Shown piece by piece: positions 20,269 through 30,224 of a stretch of DNA of 64,000 nt. The DNA comes from Aurantiochytrium sp. KH105 (taxonomy: Eukaryota > Sar > Bigyra > Thraustochytrida > Thraustochytriidae), in assembly GCA_003116975.1 (NCBI GenBank), contig BGKB01000028.1:372001-436000 (forward strand), in the 5' to 3' direction. The first letter of the stretch is position 1. Every line of letters begins with the position of its first letter. Below the pieces are notes generated by a model, which saw nothing but the letters and a program-made list of their open reading frames with translations, was not told the origin of the DNA and made no database searches. The translations under genes and the position numbers were made by a program.

Positions 20269-22959
20269 TCACTTCTTTACCGTGACTATCTTCATTGCTT
20301 GACCTTGCAGAACCTGCTTCTTCAAGAGACGAAGACCCGCGCTCGAGGACCTCTCACGCCGATGAAACTCAAAGGCTAAGCTCTGGCCTGCTGTCAGCTC
20401 AGCATTGCGCCATTTATTCCCTGCGTCTGCTCTCGTCTGAAGAGGTGGTAATCTCACCTTGCCGCCCTCACTTGGCTCGTACGCAGGAATGGGCCGGGGC
20501 TTAAGCGCGTTCTTGGGCCATGCCACAGTAAACGGGGTCTGAGTTGGTTCAAACGTCGCCATGCTTGGATTCCCGAGAAGGACGCACGCGCCGCCATCTT
20601 CCCGACCTCCAAGGTCCTCGAATACGGCCCCTCGTTGCTCTGCGCTGCGAACAAAACCTGCGCGAACAAAGGCTTCTTCACCCTCATGTCGTAGCCAATG
20701 CGGCAAGAGCATCAGAGGGAAGATCACCTTGATGTTCGGGGCTGCAGCGAGCCGCAGCACACCAACATCAGACGGATAATGCATCAACAATCGCAACGGA
20801 ATAAGTGGATACTCGCCTGAAATCTTGAGTCCTCGCTGCTCGCCAAATTTAATCGGTTCGTAAACCTCAAAGCCCTCATCCACCTCTCGAACAAAGTCGA
20901 GAAGCTTAACGCGAACTTGGGGCTCTGCGCGCTGCAAATGCTCGTTCCGCAAGACCTCAAGAACTTCGACATTGAACAAGACCGCGCCTTCTTCCTCCGA
21001 AAGTGGAGCAAGGCATCGCATGCCGACGACACACGTATCGACATCGATGTGCGTTGCAGTGTTTGGTCTTGGTCCTGTCAAGGCTGGCAAACTTGCGCTG
21101 CCGTGAACAAACCCACTTCCAGCAAGCCGAGCTTCCAGGGCTGCAAACGAAGTCACCTCGATGACGTTCACTGCGAACTCCACGTCGTTGGGAAGACCTA
21201 CGTACAGGAGAGCCTCGAGACCGTATTGTTTCGCCAAGGGTGTGTGCAGGCACTTTTCTAAATCAAATGTGAGTTCCTCCAGGTATTGGTTTTCGTGAAG
21301 CGCGTCGACAAGCAGATTGCAACCTTGCATCGAATATCCGCTGCCCTGAAGATCCAGATGCGCCAGCACACGATTGCTACGCAGCGCCTTTGCCAACGAA
21401 GCAACTCCGCGATCGCTCAGACGAGGACTCCCTTGCAGCGAAAGGACACGGAGACGAGACTTGTCGTTGGCCAACAAACGGACGAGCTGGGTCGCATGCC
21501 GATCGCCAATTCCAGCAAAACCTACATCTAGCGTTTCCAGGACGCTGCTATTTGCCGCTGCGCCGAGGATTCGCAAGAGCGATGCAAATCCAACGTCTGT
21601 GTGGCTCAAACCAATCTCACTAACCGGGCTCTCAGCGCCCTGCAAAAGTACTGCCACAGAGCGTCCCAGCTGAGGCCCAAGCTTGTTTTCCCCGAGATCA
21701 AGGGCAGCAAGGCCAGAGAGACCGTCGTTACTACCGATGTTGTGCAGCTCTTTTGAAAGCTGCGCTTGGCCGCCAAGGTCGTCTCCCCCAATTCGATTTC
21801 CTCGCAGCGAAAGACGCCTCAGACTTTTGGCAAACGGTGCTGTGCGTAGCGCGGCAAAAAGCGCCGCGGCCCCTTTCGAGTCGATCCCATTTCGCTCAAC
21901 TTTGAGAGTGCAAAGACCTTGCAACGATAGGCTTTGGAAGACTGGATAGAGAGCGGCGACGGCGCGCTCTCTTAAGTCCGTCTCGCAAAGTTCCACAGCA
22001 CTCACCGACGCGAGTTGGCTCATGCCGGCAGCACAGGCAGCGAGATGCTCATTGGTGAGAAGAATCTTACTCACGCAAAATTGCCGGTTTCTGACAGAAG
22101 AAAGCACGGCTCGACTCAGCCCAACATCATGCGCAAGACAACTGCGACAGTATGCGCGGACGGCGAGCTGTCGCTGCCATTCAGTCTGGGCAGAATCACG
22201 AGCTTCCGCCTCGAATGTATCAACTGCTTGCGCGAGTTCGGCTTCAGCTTGCTTGAGACGAGGCGCGATTTCTTGTCTGATACGCTCCAAATCCTCGTGT
22301 AGCATGCGCCGGTGGTATCTTCCTTCGCTCGAGTCTTCGTCGAGAATCTCAGGATTAACTGCAGCCAAATCGCGCATACTTCCTTCGAAGTCCTCAAGGC
22401 GCAAGGCCTCGCGTTCACGCGCGAGGTTCTGCGTTCGGACAAGGCGATCCCTCAGTGCTCCAATGATCCTTTTACGGTTCTCTGCCTGCTCGACGTCGAT
22501 CCGCTCACGAATTTGGGCGCGACAATCGGCTTCAACGTGCATAGGGTCGTCTGCAAGTAAAAGTTTGAGCGGAGCGTAGAGCTTTGGGATGTGTGCCTCT
22601 CGCACTTTGTGCGCGACTAGGTTTCTGTCGAGTGTGTAGGCCAAGTGGCCGTCCTGCCCAAAAGGTTCCGGTTTATTCCAATTATACTGCTGGCGCTCCC
22701 AGAGCTCGCGTTTAGCCTCGATCGCGCGAGCTCGCTCACGTGCTGCAACGCTGGCATAGCCCATTTTGCGGGCTCGCGCTTCTGCATCGCGACGGGAGAC
22801 CTTGGCTGCAACGCAGCGTCGTGCCAGCGCGCTGCGTCGTCGAAGCACCGACAAGTCGCGAAGTCTTTGCACGTCCTCGTCGGCAGCTTCAGGATTGCTG
22901 CATCTGGCCTCACTGTCAGCCTCGTGGTCGCTTTCGCGCTCTCCTTCTCTCTCGCCCAT
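20269..22959 (-). CDS. Leucine-rich repeat (RNI-like) protein with coiled-coil N-terminus
   Basis: 896 residues starting at CCATGG. Residues 1-110 are highly charged. About 150-270 is helical and rich in Glu, Arg, Gln and Ala, and probably coiled. From about 320 to 600 there are ribonuclease-inhibitor-type LRRs: repeated L-x-x-L-x-L-x-x-N/G strands such as LRRLSLRGNRIG, LAALDLGENKLG, LETLDVGFAGIG, LRVLSLQGSPRLS and LAHLDLQGSG. The C-terminal 290 residues match no domain I know. RNI-type LRRs are protein-binding scaffolds; no specific partner is indicated. Its start lies only 373 bp from the stop of the DHHC gene on the same strand. Confidence 0.8.
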   Translation of the reverse strand: MGEREGERESDHEADSEARCSNPEAADEDVQRLRDLSVLRRRSALARRCVAAKVSRRDAEARARKMGYASVAARERARAIEAKRELWERQQYNWNKPEPFGQDGHLAYTLDRNLVAHKVREAHIPKLYAPLKLLLADDPMHVEADCRAQIRERIDVEQAENRKRIIGALRDRLVRTQNLAREREALRLEDFEGSMRDLAAVNPEILDEDSSEGRYHRRMLHEDLERIRQEIAPRLKQAEAELAQAVDTFEAEARDSAQTEWQRQLAVRAYCRSCLAHDVGLSRAVLSSVRNRQFCVSKILLTNEHLAACAAGMSQLASVSAVELCETDLRERAVAALYPVFQSLSLQGLCTLKVERNGIDSKGAAALFAALRTAPFAKSLRRLSLRGNRIGGDDLGGQAQLSKELHNIGSNDGLSGLAALDLGENKLGPQLGRSVAVLLQGAESPVSEIGLSHTDVGFASLLRILGAAANSSVLETLDVGFAGIGDRHATQLVRLLANDKSRLRVLSLQGSPRLSDRGVASLAKALRSNRVLAHLDLQGSGYSMQGCNLLVDALHENQYLEELTFDLEKCLHTPLAKQYGLEALLYVGLPNDVEFAVNVIEVTSFAALEARLAGSGFVHGSASLPALTGPRPNTATHIDVDTCVVGMRCLAPLSEEEGAVLFNVEVLEVLRNEHLQRAEPQVRVKLLDFVREVDEGFEVYEPIKFGEQRGLKISGEYPLIPLRLLMHYPSDVGVLRLAAAPNIKVIFPLMLLPHWLRHEGEEAFVRAGFVRSAEQRGAVFEDLGGREDGGACVLLGNPSMATFEPTQTPFTVAWPKNALKPRPIPAYEPSEGGKVRLPPLQTRADAGNKWRNAELTAGQSLAFEFHRRERSSSAGLRLLKKQVLQGQAMKIVTVKK

Positions 22960-23198
22960 GGTTACGGCCTCGCCGTGCGCTCCGGCTTGGCACGTGACGT
23001 CTGGCTTAGCAAGCGCAGCGTATGGGTCTCCTGCATCGACCTTTCAAGGCGATTCGCCGGTTCTGACAATGAGTTCAAACAAAGTTCTGGTGCCTCCTAC
23101 GGTGAAAATGAAAAAGGGAGGTGTGTACTCCGCGCTCATTCATCAAAGGGTCAAGATTGACTAGAATGTCGAAGGCACAGAAACAGAGGGAAAAAGAG

Positions 23199-23234
<36 letters not shown>

Positions 23235-23332
23235 TTCTATGCAAGATGATGATTTCTAGAGTTACGCTTGCGAGGCCACAAAACTATCCTTGCAACATTT
23301 CAAAACTACGTTCAGGAAAAGGAACAAAAACT
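22960..23332. other. Short spacer with GA microsatellite
   Basis: It lies between the start of the LRR gene and the end of the DHHC gene, both on the minus strand. It holds a (GA)n run at 23202-23231 and must contain the LRR gene promoter and the DHHC 3' UTR. Confidence 0.6.
23202..23231. repeat. (GA)n microsatellite
   Basis: Fifteen uninterrupted GA dinucleotides in the spacer between two minus-strand genes. Confidence 0.95.
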
Positions 23333-24634
23333 TTATGAGGTCTTTTGCTTGCCGCGGCGAGATTTGCTTGCTTGCTTCTCCACCTTTGAGCTCGAGGCGG
23401 CTTGCGGGGCGTTCTTATCTTTGGCCAAAGATTTAGAAGAACTCTTGACATCCACAGGGCCCTGCGTTGAGGCAGGGACACGGCGATAAGGTGGAAAGAG
23501 AACCTCGCCAACGTTTGACAGGAAGCCACGGTTATAAATGTTGCGAGGACAAACGAGAGGAAAGTCGCGGACGCGCCGATTCTGCAACGCCGGGGCAATG
23601 TCCGGATTGACTTTTTCGGCTTCTGCTTTCGGGTCAGCCGGTTCCTTGAGCTCGGGGAACTCTTCGGGGTGATTTCTAAAATCGCGATCACGATCCGAAT
23701 AATACGCGTGAATACCACCCCACTTTGCCGACTCGTTTGTCGTTACGCCTCGGAAAATGAGCCACACATGATACATGAAAAAGCCGAAAACAACGACTCC
23801 CATCACTGCCGAAAGAACGAGGAGCATGACGAGAAACGTGTATCGCAAGAACATAAAGGTGGCCACCATGGACCAGCTAGGGGGCAATCGCTCGTTCGAG
23901 TCGCGACTTACATAGGTACGCGACCACAGGCGATGCTGCGCAACAATGTCGGCGAGGACTGCCATAATGCCATACGTTGCGTAGAACAGCAAAAAGCATG
24001 TGCTGAGAAGAAAAGTCATGAACTTGCCATAGTTGGCCTCCCCTACGCACACGTTGATCCAAGGACAGTGGTGGTCGAATTTACTCACGCACATGTTGCA
24101 AATGCTGCAATGCTTGGAGCGAGCCGGCTTCGGGAGTTCACACGTCGAGCATTCTGCATTTTTGACGTAGAGGAACCCGTCATAGGGCCAGTGATTGAAT
24201 TGGGCATGTGTTTTTGGCGTGATGCGCCCCGGGTTGGAGAAACTAGCGCGCACAAAGGTAAAGAGCGTGAACAAGACAGCAACGTGGCTTGTATAAAGAT
24301 GAATCTCGCCCAGGTACCGATTCGGGATGCGTGGCATGGCCTCAAAGTTGAACACAATGAAGCCGCCAATGACGAGAAAAAGGTAAAGTGCCTGCAGCAG
24401 CGGGTTCGGTTTGTTGCAAACGTAGTCAACCGTATGACTCCAGCATCCCAGCAGACGCCCGCCGCCCGGTACAATGCTCACTGCATTCTTGATTTTATTC
24501 GGCAGCCACACCGTGCACGCCCAGGTGAACCTCCCGAGCGCTGTGGCATCTTCCGCATCGCCCACGAAGCAGACGAGGATCAGAACAATGATGACACCAA
24601 AGTACAGCACGGTGCCCGTGATGATGCCAATCAT
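23333..24634 (-). CDS. DHHC palmitoyltransferase (SWF1/ZDHHC4-like)
   Basis: 433 residues from ATG 24634. The first membrane helix starts at once (residues 2-23), with a second at about 80-96 and a third at about 113-130. The DHHC cysteine-rich domain covers about 160-210: C-x2-C-x9-H-C-x2-C, then FDHHCPWINVCVGEANY, with the active-site DHHC at 187-190. A fourth helix lies at about 207-230 and one or two further hydrophobic segments follow. The form ARSKHCSICNMCV resembles SWF1/ZDHHC4, which S-palmitoylate membrane proteins at the ER/Golgi. The tail is basic and Ser-rich. An upstream ATG (24979) would add 115 Arg-rich residues that look like translated 5' UTR, so the internal ATG is preferred. 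It is divergent from the EPL gene. Confidence 0.9.
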   Translation of the reverse strand: MIGIITGTVLYFGVIIVLILVCFVGDAEDATALGRFTWACTVWLPNKIKNAVSIVPGGGRLLGCWSHTVDYVCNKPNPLLQALYLFLVIGGFIVFNFEAMPRIPNRYLGEIHLYTSHVAVLFTLFTFVRASFSNPGRITPKTHAQFNHWPYDGFLYVKNAECSTCELPKPARSKHCSICNMCVSKFDHHCPWINVCVGEANYGKFMTFLLSTCFLLFYATYGIMAVLADIVAQHRLWSRTYVSRDSNERLPPSWSMVATFMFLRYTFLVMLLVLSAVMGVVVFGFFMYHVWLIFRGVTTNESAKWGGIHAYYSDRDRDFRNHPEEFPELKEPADPKAEAEKVNPDIAPALQNRRVRDFPLVCPRNIYNRGFLSNVGEVLFPPYRRVPASTQGPVDVKSSSKSLAKDKNAPQAASSSKVEKQASKSRRGKQKTS

Positions 24635-25123
24635 CGTCCTCGCCCTTTTCGAGCGCCAAGGTTTCCTCCTCCTCCTCCTCCTTCTCGCGGCGCTGCCGCG
24701 GCCCTGCTGCTCTCGCTCTGGCTTCGCGGCCTCGTACGTCCTGCAGCAGAGCAGCTCCTCGCTCCTGCGCCAGGTGGAGCCCGGCAGCCGCGCGCGACGA
24801 CGACGACGCCGCCGACGACGACAAAGAGAGCAACGCGGGCGTTGGCCGCGCAGGCCTGCGGCGCGGGGCAGAGCGGCGCGGAGCGAGTGCCGTCCCTCGG
24901 CCAGCTGCCGGCGGCGGCGGCGGTTCGAGCTCTGTTCGCCTGTCTGTCGGACGAACGACGGGTATAGTGTGCACGGCATGTATTGTATTATACGGCTGCT
25001 GGTATACTCGCTCGTTGCTGCTTTCTCCTTCGACCATATCCCGATCGCGAGCCCGCCTCGCGCGCGGCTGCGGCAGCGAGAGCGACGCCGAGGGGAGGGA
25101 GCCCGGGGAGCCCCCGCGCGGCG
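24635..25123. promoter_or_regulatory. Divergent promoter between the DHHC and EPL genes
   Basis: 489 bp separate two divergent start codons. The DNA is GC-rich with TCC/CTC and GACGAC short repeats and, because stops are few, open in several frames. It must hold both promoters. No core element could be assigned with confidence. Confidence 0.5.
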
Positions 25124-27217
25124 ATGAGCAGCTTCGGCCGCGCGTTCTCCTTCGTATCGCGACAGCTCGAAGACCTGCTCGGAAGGCAGAACATGGCGCC
25201 CCCGGCAAGGACTACAACGTCGTCGTCGCGAACGACGAGGTCCACGAGGTTGGCCTCAGCGAAAGACGCGGCTAGCAGCAGCAGCAGCAGCAGCAGTAGC
25301 AGCAGCAGCAGAAGTAGCGCCAACAGTGGCAGAAACAGAGCGAGGAGCAGAAGCGCGACGGTGAGTGCTTCGAGGACGACGAGGGCGAGCGCCAGGACGA
25401 GCGGAAAACCAACGGCGCCGTTGAGACGAAGATCTGAGAGTGAACGTGAACGCGAGCTTTCGAATTCTGACAGCGACAATGACGATGGTGATCAGTCGAG
25501 GAAAAGTCCCAGTGTGAATTCGCTCGTTGGCACAAGGAGACGGACAAAGACCAGCGCTGCGTCGACGCGTGAGCGAAACGATTCACGCAAACGAACAAGA
25601 TCTCGAAGCGGTGACGAAGCAAGCACCGCCCTTGAACAGCGTCCCCTCTCTCGTGCAAAGAGATCGCGAGGAGCAAGAGACCAGAAAAGCGGAAGTCGTC
25701 GTTCCAACAGCGACGCAACTAGCAGCGAGACTTTACTTCAGGCCGAAAAGAAGACTGGTGATGCCAACGACGACAGCCCTGAAGACGAAACTTGGACCCC
25801 GCAAGAAGCCTCCGAAAGCGAAGAGGACGACAGAGAAGCCGAAAGCGAGGACAATGAGAGTGAAGATGACAACGATAATCAGGACGACGACGATGACGAT
25901 AATGAGGATGATGAAGAACTTGCGTCAGGCTCGTCAGGGTCTGCCCAAGCTCGGAGGCGTCGTCGTGCAAAGAGCCAGAGCAGGCAGCGTCAAAAGCAAG
26001 AGCGGCGTGCAACATCAAAGTCAACACGCTCCAAGCGTACTCGGCAGTCTGCCCCTTCGCAAGTGGCCGCCAAATCTGCAAAAGCCCCTCTACTCTCTGG
26101 GGCCGCACATCGTCCAACGCGCCATGCAACGATCGCGGTCGACTACGTCGACGCCGAAGAGCCACTCAGCGTAGTGCTTCCTTCCAGCAATGTGAAGCCG
26201 GACCTGAAACGAATCCTCCATCGTCTCGATCTTGATACCGAGGCAGCACTGAAAGCCAATGGCCGCGGCGGACCATCGCTGGCACCACCGAAAGCAGCGC
26301 CGGCAAAACAAAACGGAGCATCAACGAATGACTCGAGCAAGTCACAACGCAGACCCTCGAATGAAGCGGGTTCTTTGAAGGGAAGAGACACTTCCTTAAG
26401 CGATGATGAAAATGACCAAGATCCAGCCGAGAAACGACGTCTTATGCAGCGTGCGGCCCACCTTGGACTCGAGTACGATGCCGACAGCGAGGACGAGGCG
26501 TTTGTGGATGATCTTGATGCCGGCCTTACGTGCGATGAGTTCGAGGCCATGGTAGAGATCGCCGAACAGGAAGAGTATATGACTAATATGTTTGCGTGGA
26601 CTCAAGCAGAGCTCGATGGAAAGCAATTGCTCGAACGTGAACTTGAAACGCTTCGCGGCGCTATAGAGACGCCGCAAGCTGGCAATGAGGGAAAAGCCTC
26701 GCCTTCTTCTGCTTCTTCTGATGGTGACGACGATGACAATGCTGAGAAGCAAGATCAATTGGCGCAAGCCGCCAAGGATGATGGCATTTCCGTGTGCGCC
26801 AAGCGATTGCAGAAGAAATTTAAAATGTGCGTAGGAGACCCGAATGCATCGGATTACGGGATACACGAGCGCGTGGGAGCCCTTTACCCTTTCAACTGCG
26901 CACGAAAGCTCTCTCCTCGTTGCTGTACAGACAAGGTGGTTGCGAGCTTTCTCAAATACTGGACGCGAAAGCGAGAAGCCCAAGGTTCACTTTTGCATCG
27001 TTTCAACAAGTCGGACCTCCTTGTAAACTGGCCAACGACAGACTTGTATGCTGACGAGGACGATCTTACGGGCCCTGATGCGATGACTCGCCGAAGCGCG
27101 CTTTCGATGCTGTACACCTTGCGTGCAATGCACGATGATTTCGTTCAGGTGGAAACCCTCATGGCGAGCATTTCCCGGCGCGAACAGCTCAAATTGCAGC
27201 TCATCACGAGGCAGTAA
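25124..27217 (+). CDS. Enhancer-of-polycomb-like (EPL) domain protein
   Basis: 697 residues from ATG 25124 (GCGATGAGC). The N-terminal two thirds are disordered: a Ser run, then alternating Arg/Ser and long Asp/Glu-rich blocks. The conserved part is C-terminal: YVDAEEPLSVVL, then GLEYDADSEDEAFVDDL...LTCDEFEAMVEIAE, which matches the EYDMDEEDE...F signature of the EPL domain. It is followed by a KYWTRKREAQGSLLHRF segment and LRAMHDDFVQVETLMASISRRE, like the helices after the EPL domain in EPC, JADE and BRPF proteins. Such proteins are scaffolds of MYST acetyltransferase complexes (NuA4/NuA3) in the nucleus. No PHD fingers are present, so an EPC/Epl1 role is favoured over JADE/BRPF. Confidence 0.7.
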   Translation: MSSFGRAFSFVSRQLEDLLGRQNMAPPARTTTSSSRTTRSTRLASAKDAASSSSSSSSSSSSRSSANSGRNRARSRSATVSASRTTRASARTSGKPTAPLRRRSESERERELSNSDSDNDDGDQSRKSPSVNSLVGTRRRTKTSAASTRERNDSRKRTRSRSGDEASTALEQRPLSRAKRSRGARDQKSGSRRSNSDATSSETLLQAEKKTGDANDDSPEDETWTPQEASESEEDDREAESEDNESEDDNDNQDDDDDDNEDDEELASGSSGSAQARRRRRAKSQSRQRQKQERRATSKSTRSKRTRQSAPSQVAAKSAKAPLLSGAAHRPTRHATIAVDYVDAEEPLSVVLPSSNVKPDLKRILHRLDLDTEAALKANGRGGPSLAPPKAAPAKQNGASTNDSSKSQRRPSNEAGSLKGRDTSLSDDENDQDPAEKRRLMQRAAHLGLEYDADSEDEAFVDDLDAGLTCDEFEAMVEIAEQEEYMTNMFAWTQAELDGKQLLERELETLRGAIETPQAGNEGKASPSSASSDGDDDDNAEKQDQLAQAAKDDGISVCAKRLQKKFKMCVGDPNASDYGIHERVGALYPFNCARKLSPRCCTDKVVASFLKYWTRKREAQGSLLHRFNKSDLLVNWPTTDLYADEDDLTGPDAMTRRSALSMLYTLRAMHDDFVQVETLMASISRREQLKLQLITRQ
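25273..25315 (+). repeat. (AGC)n repeat coding for a serine run
   Basis: A trinucleotide repeat within the EPL gene encoding 12-15 serines, with one arginine. Confidence 0.9.
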
Positions 27218-27449
27218 GGAGGAGTATGTTTGCTTTGAAAATGAATTCCACTTTCACACAAGACGAGCGAGAATGGCCTTGCGTTTCGCATTGAAACACG
27301 CGAAAAGGAAAAGAGATGCGGAAGGGGGTACCACTTGCACTCAACTTTTTTATGAAAACACAAACAAACACCATGAAATGTTTTTTTGGTATTTAATTTT
27401 TTTTTCTCTCAGTCACTTCGTTTCCGTCACAAGCGGGAAAAGGTTGCGT

Positions 27450-29132
27450 CTAGCTAGAAGCAGCATCTTCCACAACACCTTCTTTCCACGGATCCTTTTC
27501 TTGAAAGTGGCCGTCCTCAAGACGCACCCAGAAGGACTCGCCAGAATCGCGGCTGACATATTCGCGCCAGCCATCCTTTTCATTTATGGGGAACCCCAGA
27601 TTCATCGTGACGCCCCCCATCCATTTGCGCGAGCTCTTGTTGGTGTCCCATGCCGGGATCTTTCTGCCGGCTTTGGGCCGAAGAGGCAGAGGATCATCAT
27701 CGCCGTCGGGGACGAACCTGCGGGCATCATGAGCATTGCTGCCAGTGCTCGACGCATTTGGCACGTCGGTCTGGGCCAAAGGTTGCTTTGCTGCTGTGCT
27801 GGACGCGTGTGCGAGTTGACGAGATGAATGATCAGTCTGCATTTTAGGTGCGGCTCCATCATCTTGCTCGCTCTCAAACGTGGGAGTGCACAGCCCAGGT
27901 TCCTCGGGCTGCGAATCTCCACTGCATGACGAAGAGGCAGAAGACGACGACGCGGAAGACGCATGTGCTGCTCTCGTGCTGTTCGGCGCTTGGTGGTAGG
28001 GGGACATGTCATGGGCGCTAGGCTCGGTATACTGCTCCGAACGCAAGGGATATGCCGATGGCAAGGACTCAGCATCTTCATCAGCAGTGGAAGCAGTAGT
28101 AAAAGCAGCAGTGGAAGCAGCGGAAGGAAGGGTTTCTTCAGAAATGCGTGAAAAGGTGGATAAGCTCACAGCGGGGGCATTATCTGTCGAATACATTGCT
28201 CGCGTACTTGCTATCGCTCCTTCTCTCTCATAGGAGGAGGGAAGCGCTCGCATACTCACTGCAGCTGCATTATCTGTAAAGGGTTGAGGTCGAGAGCGCG
28301 AGCCGGTAAATGTTGTGCTGTAGGCCTTGTCGAGCTGACGCTCGCGCTGGCGCTCGTTCTTAAAGTTCGCCTGACGCGTCCAAAAGTCCTCGATATAAGC
28401 CTCCATGCGCTGCATCGATTCAGACAAGTCCACATTTTCAGATCCCATGTTCTTGAAGGTTGCCTCGCAATACTGGCGAACAAAGACGTTCTCCCGGTAC
28501 GCAAATCCCCGGCGACTCTCAACACTAATAAAGTCAAGGATGTCGCTGACGACCTTGCTATGCGATTCAAAGTTCTCCTTGGCGAGGTCAAGGTCGCGCG
28601 TGAAGGGTACGTCATCAGTGGAGAAGGACTTTCCCTTGTTGGCGAGCTTGCGCGCGCTTTGCTCCACCTTGTTTTTCAGTTTCTCGCGGTGGAGCAGACG
28701 CTTGTCGAGCTCTGCGATGTTGCGCAGCAGCTTATAGACGAGATCAGTCTTTTCCTTGACGAGGCGAACGGCCTTCTGGAAGATCTCAAGCACGCGTAGT
28801 GAGCAGACGTTCTCGTCGAGGTTGCCGCCGAGGCCTTGGATGTCGTCGCCCATGTTTTCTGCGCACATGAGGCCGGCGGTGCGGCGCATGCTCTCGATGG
28901 TCGCGACCCATGAGGTGAGCACCTTTTCGCATTTCCGCAGCTCCCCGAGGTGCACGGCCACCTTGGCCCTCTTCTCGCAGAACCCGGGCGTGTACATGCC
29001 AAGGCTCTCGGCCTCCGCCTGCTGCTTCTCGTCCTTCTTGGACACCACGTGCGCCAGCGCCTGCTTCAGGCCCGACGTGGCGCCCCGGATCCAGCCCGGG
29101 CTCGTCGGGCTCGACCCTGCGCGCCGCCGCAT
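27450..29132 (-). CDS. BAR-domain protein with C-terminal WW-like motif, copy 1
   Basis: 560 residues from ATG 29132, chosen because the same MRRRA start is shared with copy 2; the frame stays open upstream only through GC-rich repeats. Residues about 15-250 are a BAR-like helical domain: [11 protein letters not shown], then [54 protein letters not shown] and a last helix with [21 protein letters not shown] dimers bind and bend membranes. A disordered Ser/Ala/Asp linker of about 230 residues follows. The C-terminus carries [15 protein letters not shown]...EKDPW, which resembles a WW domain with both tryptophans. Relative to copy 2 it carries an extra Ser/Ala-rich segment of about 65 residues (near 28010-28215). 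A role in membrane remodelling or endocytosis is inferred. Confidence 0.75.
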   Translation of the reverse strand: MRRRAGSSPTSPGWIRGATSGLKQALAHVVSKKDEKQQAEAESLGMYTPGFCEKRAKVAVHLGELRKCEKVLTSWVATIESMRRTAGLMCAENMGDDIQGLGGNLDENVCSLRVLEIFQKAVRLVKEKTDLVYKLLRNIAELDKRLLHREKLKNKVEQSARKLANKGKSFSTDDVPFTRDLDLAKENFESHSKVVSDILDFISVESRRGFAYRENVFVRQYCEATFKNMGSENVDLSESMQRMEAYIEDFWTRQANFKNERQRERQLDKAYSTTFTGSRSRPQPFTDNAAAVSMRALPSSYEREGAIASTRAMYSTDNAPAVSLSTFSRISEETLPSAASTAAFTTASTADEDAESLPSAYPLRSEQYTEPSAHDMSPYHQAPNSTRAAHASSASSSSASSSCSGDSQPEEPGLCTPTFESEQDDGAAPKMQTDHSSRQLAHASSTAAKQPLAQTDVPNASSTGSNAHDARRFVPDGDDDPLPLRPKAGRKIPAWDTNKSSRKWMGGVTMNLGFPINEKDGWREYVSRDSGESFWVRLEDGHFQEKDPWKEGVVEDAASS

Positions 29133-29458
29133 CCTCTCCTCTCCTCTCCTCTGCTCCTCCGCCTCCCCCCCGTCTCCCGCGCGCCTCGCCGCCTCGGGCG
29201 CGCTCTGCTCCGCGTCCTCGCGCGCCGGGTTCGCGCTCGCGCCGCTCAGCGACCCGGCCGACTCTCGCGCACGCCTTGGCTCGCCGCAGAGAGAGGACCC
29301 GGCTCGGAATGGACAGGGCACACGCCCCGCTCCCCTCGCGCCGCCTCCGCCGCCGCCGCCGCCCTCGCCGTCGCGGTCGCCGTCGCGGTCGCCGTCGCGG
29401 GCGCCGTCGCGGGCCCGAGCGGGAGTCGGTTCTGCGGCTCGTGTCGGCCGACGGCGCG

Positions 29459-29517
29459 GGATGGATGGATGGATGGATGGATGGATGGATGGATGGATGA
29501 ATGAATGGATGGATGGG
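29459..29517. repeat. (GGAT)n microsatellite
   Basis: About 13 GGAT units with two variant units, directly after GCGCGG. Copy 2 of the duplication has GGGAT units at the matching place. Confidence 0.95.
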
Positions 29518-29781
29518 ATGGGACCGGCTGGGACGGGCTGGGCGAGATGGTCGCCTGCGACAGACAGACGCAGAGAGAGACCGGAGAGAGAGACGCGCGT
29601 CGCGGACCCCGCACGGCGACCTGCCGCTGCCGCCAGCGCGGAGGGCCGGCTGCGGAGAACGCTGCAGCTGCGGCGGAGGCGTTTGCTTCGGAGTGCCGAG
29701 GCCGCGACAATCAATCACGATCTCTTTCGGAGGCTGGAAGGGAGGGACACAGTCAGACATTGGTTTTCTGACTTCTCTCCT

Positions 29782-29820
29782 GCCTTCCTTCCTTCCTTCC
29801 TGCCTTCCTTCCTTCCTTCA
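29782..29820. repeat. (CCTT)n microsatellite
   Basis: Nine to ten CCTT units with two CTG interruptions, in the spacer of duplication unit 1. Confidence 0.9.
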
Positions 29821-30224
29821 TTGCTTGCTTGTGTCGTTATGGCGCGTTCATGAGGCAGGCCGACGCTGCAGCTGCAGATGTGGTCCTACGAGGACAAGGA
29901 GAGCGGCGTGGGCTTCGGCGGCAGCGGAGGCCAGCAGCAGCTTACAGTTCGCCAGCGTGCGCGACGAATGGAAGGGAGCGAGGGAGGGAGAAGGAGCACG
30001 TTTGCTTTGAAACGAATTCCACTCTCACGCCAGATGAGCAAGAATGGCCTTGCGTTTAACATTCAAACACGCCAAAGGAAAAGAGATGCGGAAGGAGGTA
30101 ACACTTGCACTCAAGTTTTTTATGAAAACACAAACAAACACCATGAAATGTTCTTTTGGTATTTGAGGTTTTTCCTCTCACTGTCAGTCACGTCGTTTCC
30201 GTCACAAGCGGGAAAAGGTCGCGT

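Larger units (their letters stand above)
27229..29990. repeat. Tandem segmental duplication, unit 1
   Basis: This block is repeated head-to-tail by 29999-32180. Matching landmarks occur in order: TTTGCTTTGAAA...GAATTCCACT at the left edge, the whole BAR gene, the GCGCGGGAT microsatellite site, and the right-edge sequence GCGACGAATGGAAGGGAGCGAGGG. The gene part is well conserved, while spacers differ by indels and simple repeats. Confidence 0.85.
29133..29998. other. Spacer between the two BAR gene copies
   Basis: GC-rich promoter-side DNA of BAR copy 1 with a GGAT repeat (29459-29517) and a CCTT repeat (29782-29820). It ends at the duplication junction near 29990-30000. No gene. Confidence 0.6.

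Noticed and set aside
24635..24979. N-terminal extension of the DHHC protein from an upstream ATG
   Set aside because: It is Arg-rich translation of GC-rich DNA, and family members start just before the first membrane helix.
29133..29714. N-terminal extension of BAR copy 1 from an upstream ATG
   Set aside because: It runs through simple repeats not shared as a frame by copy 2; the shared MRRRA start is preferred.
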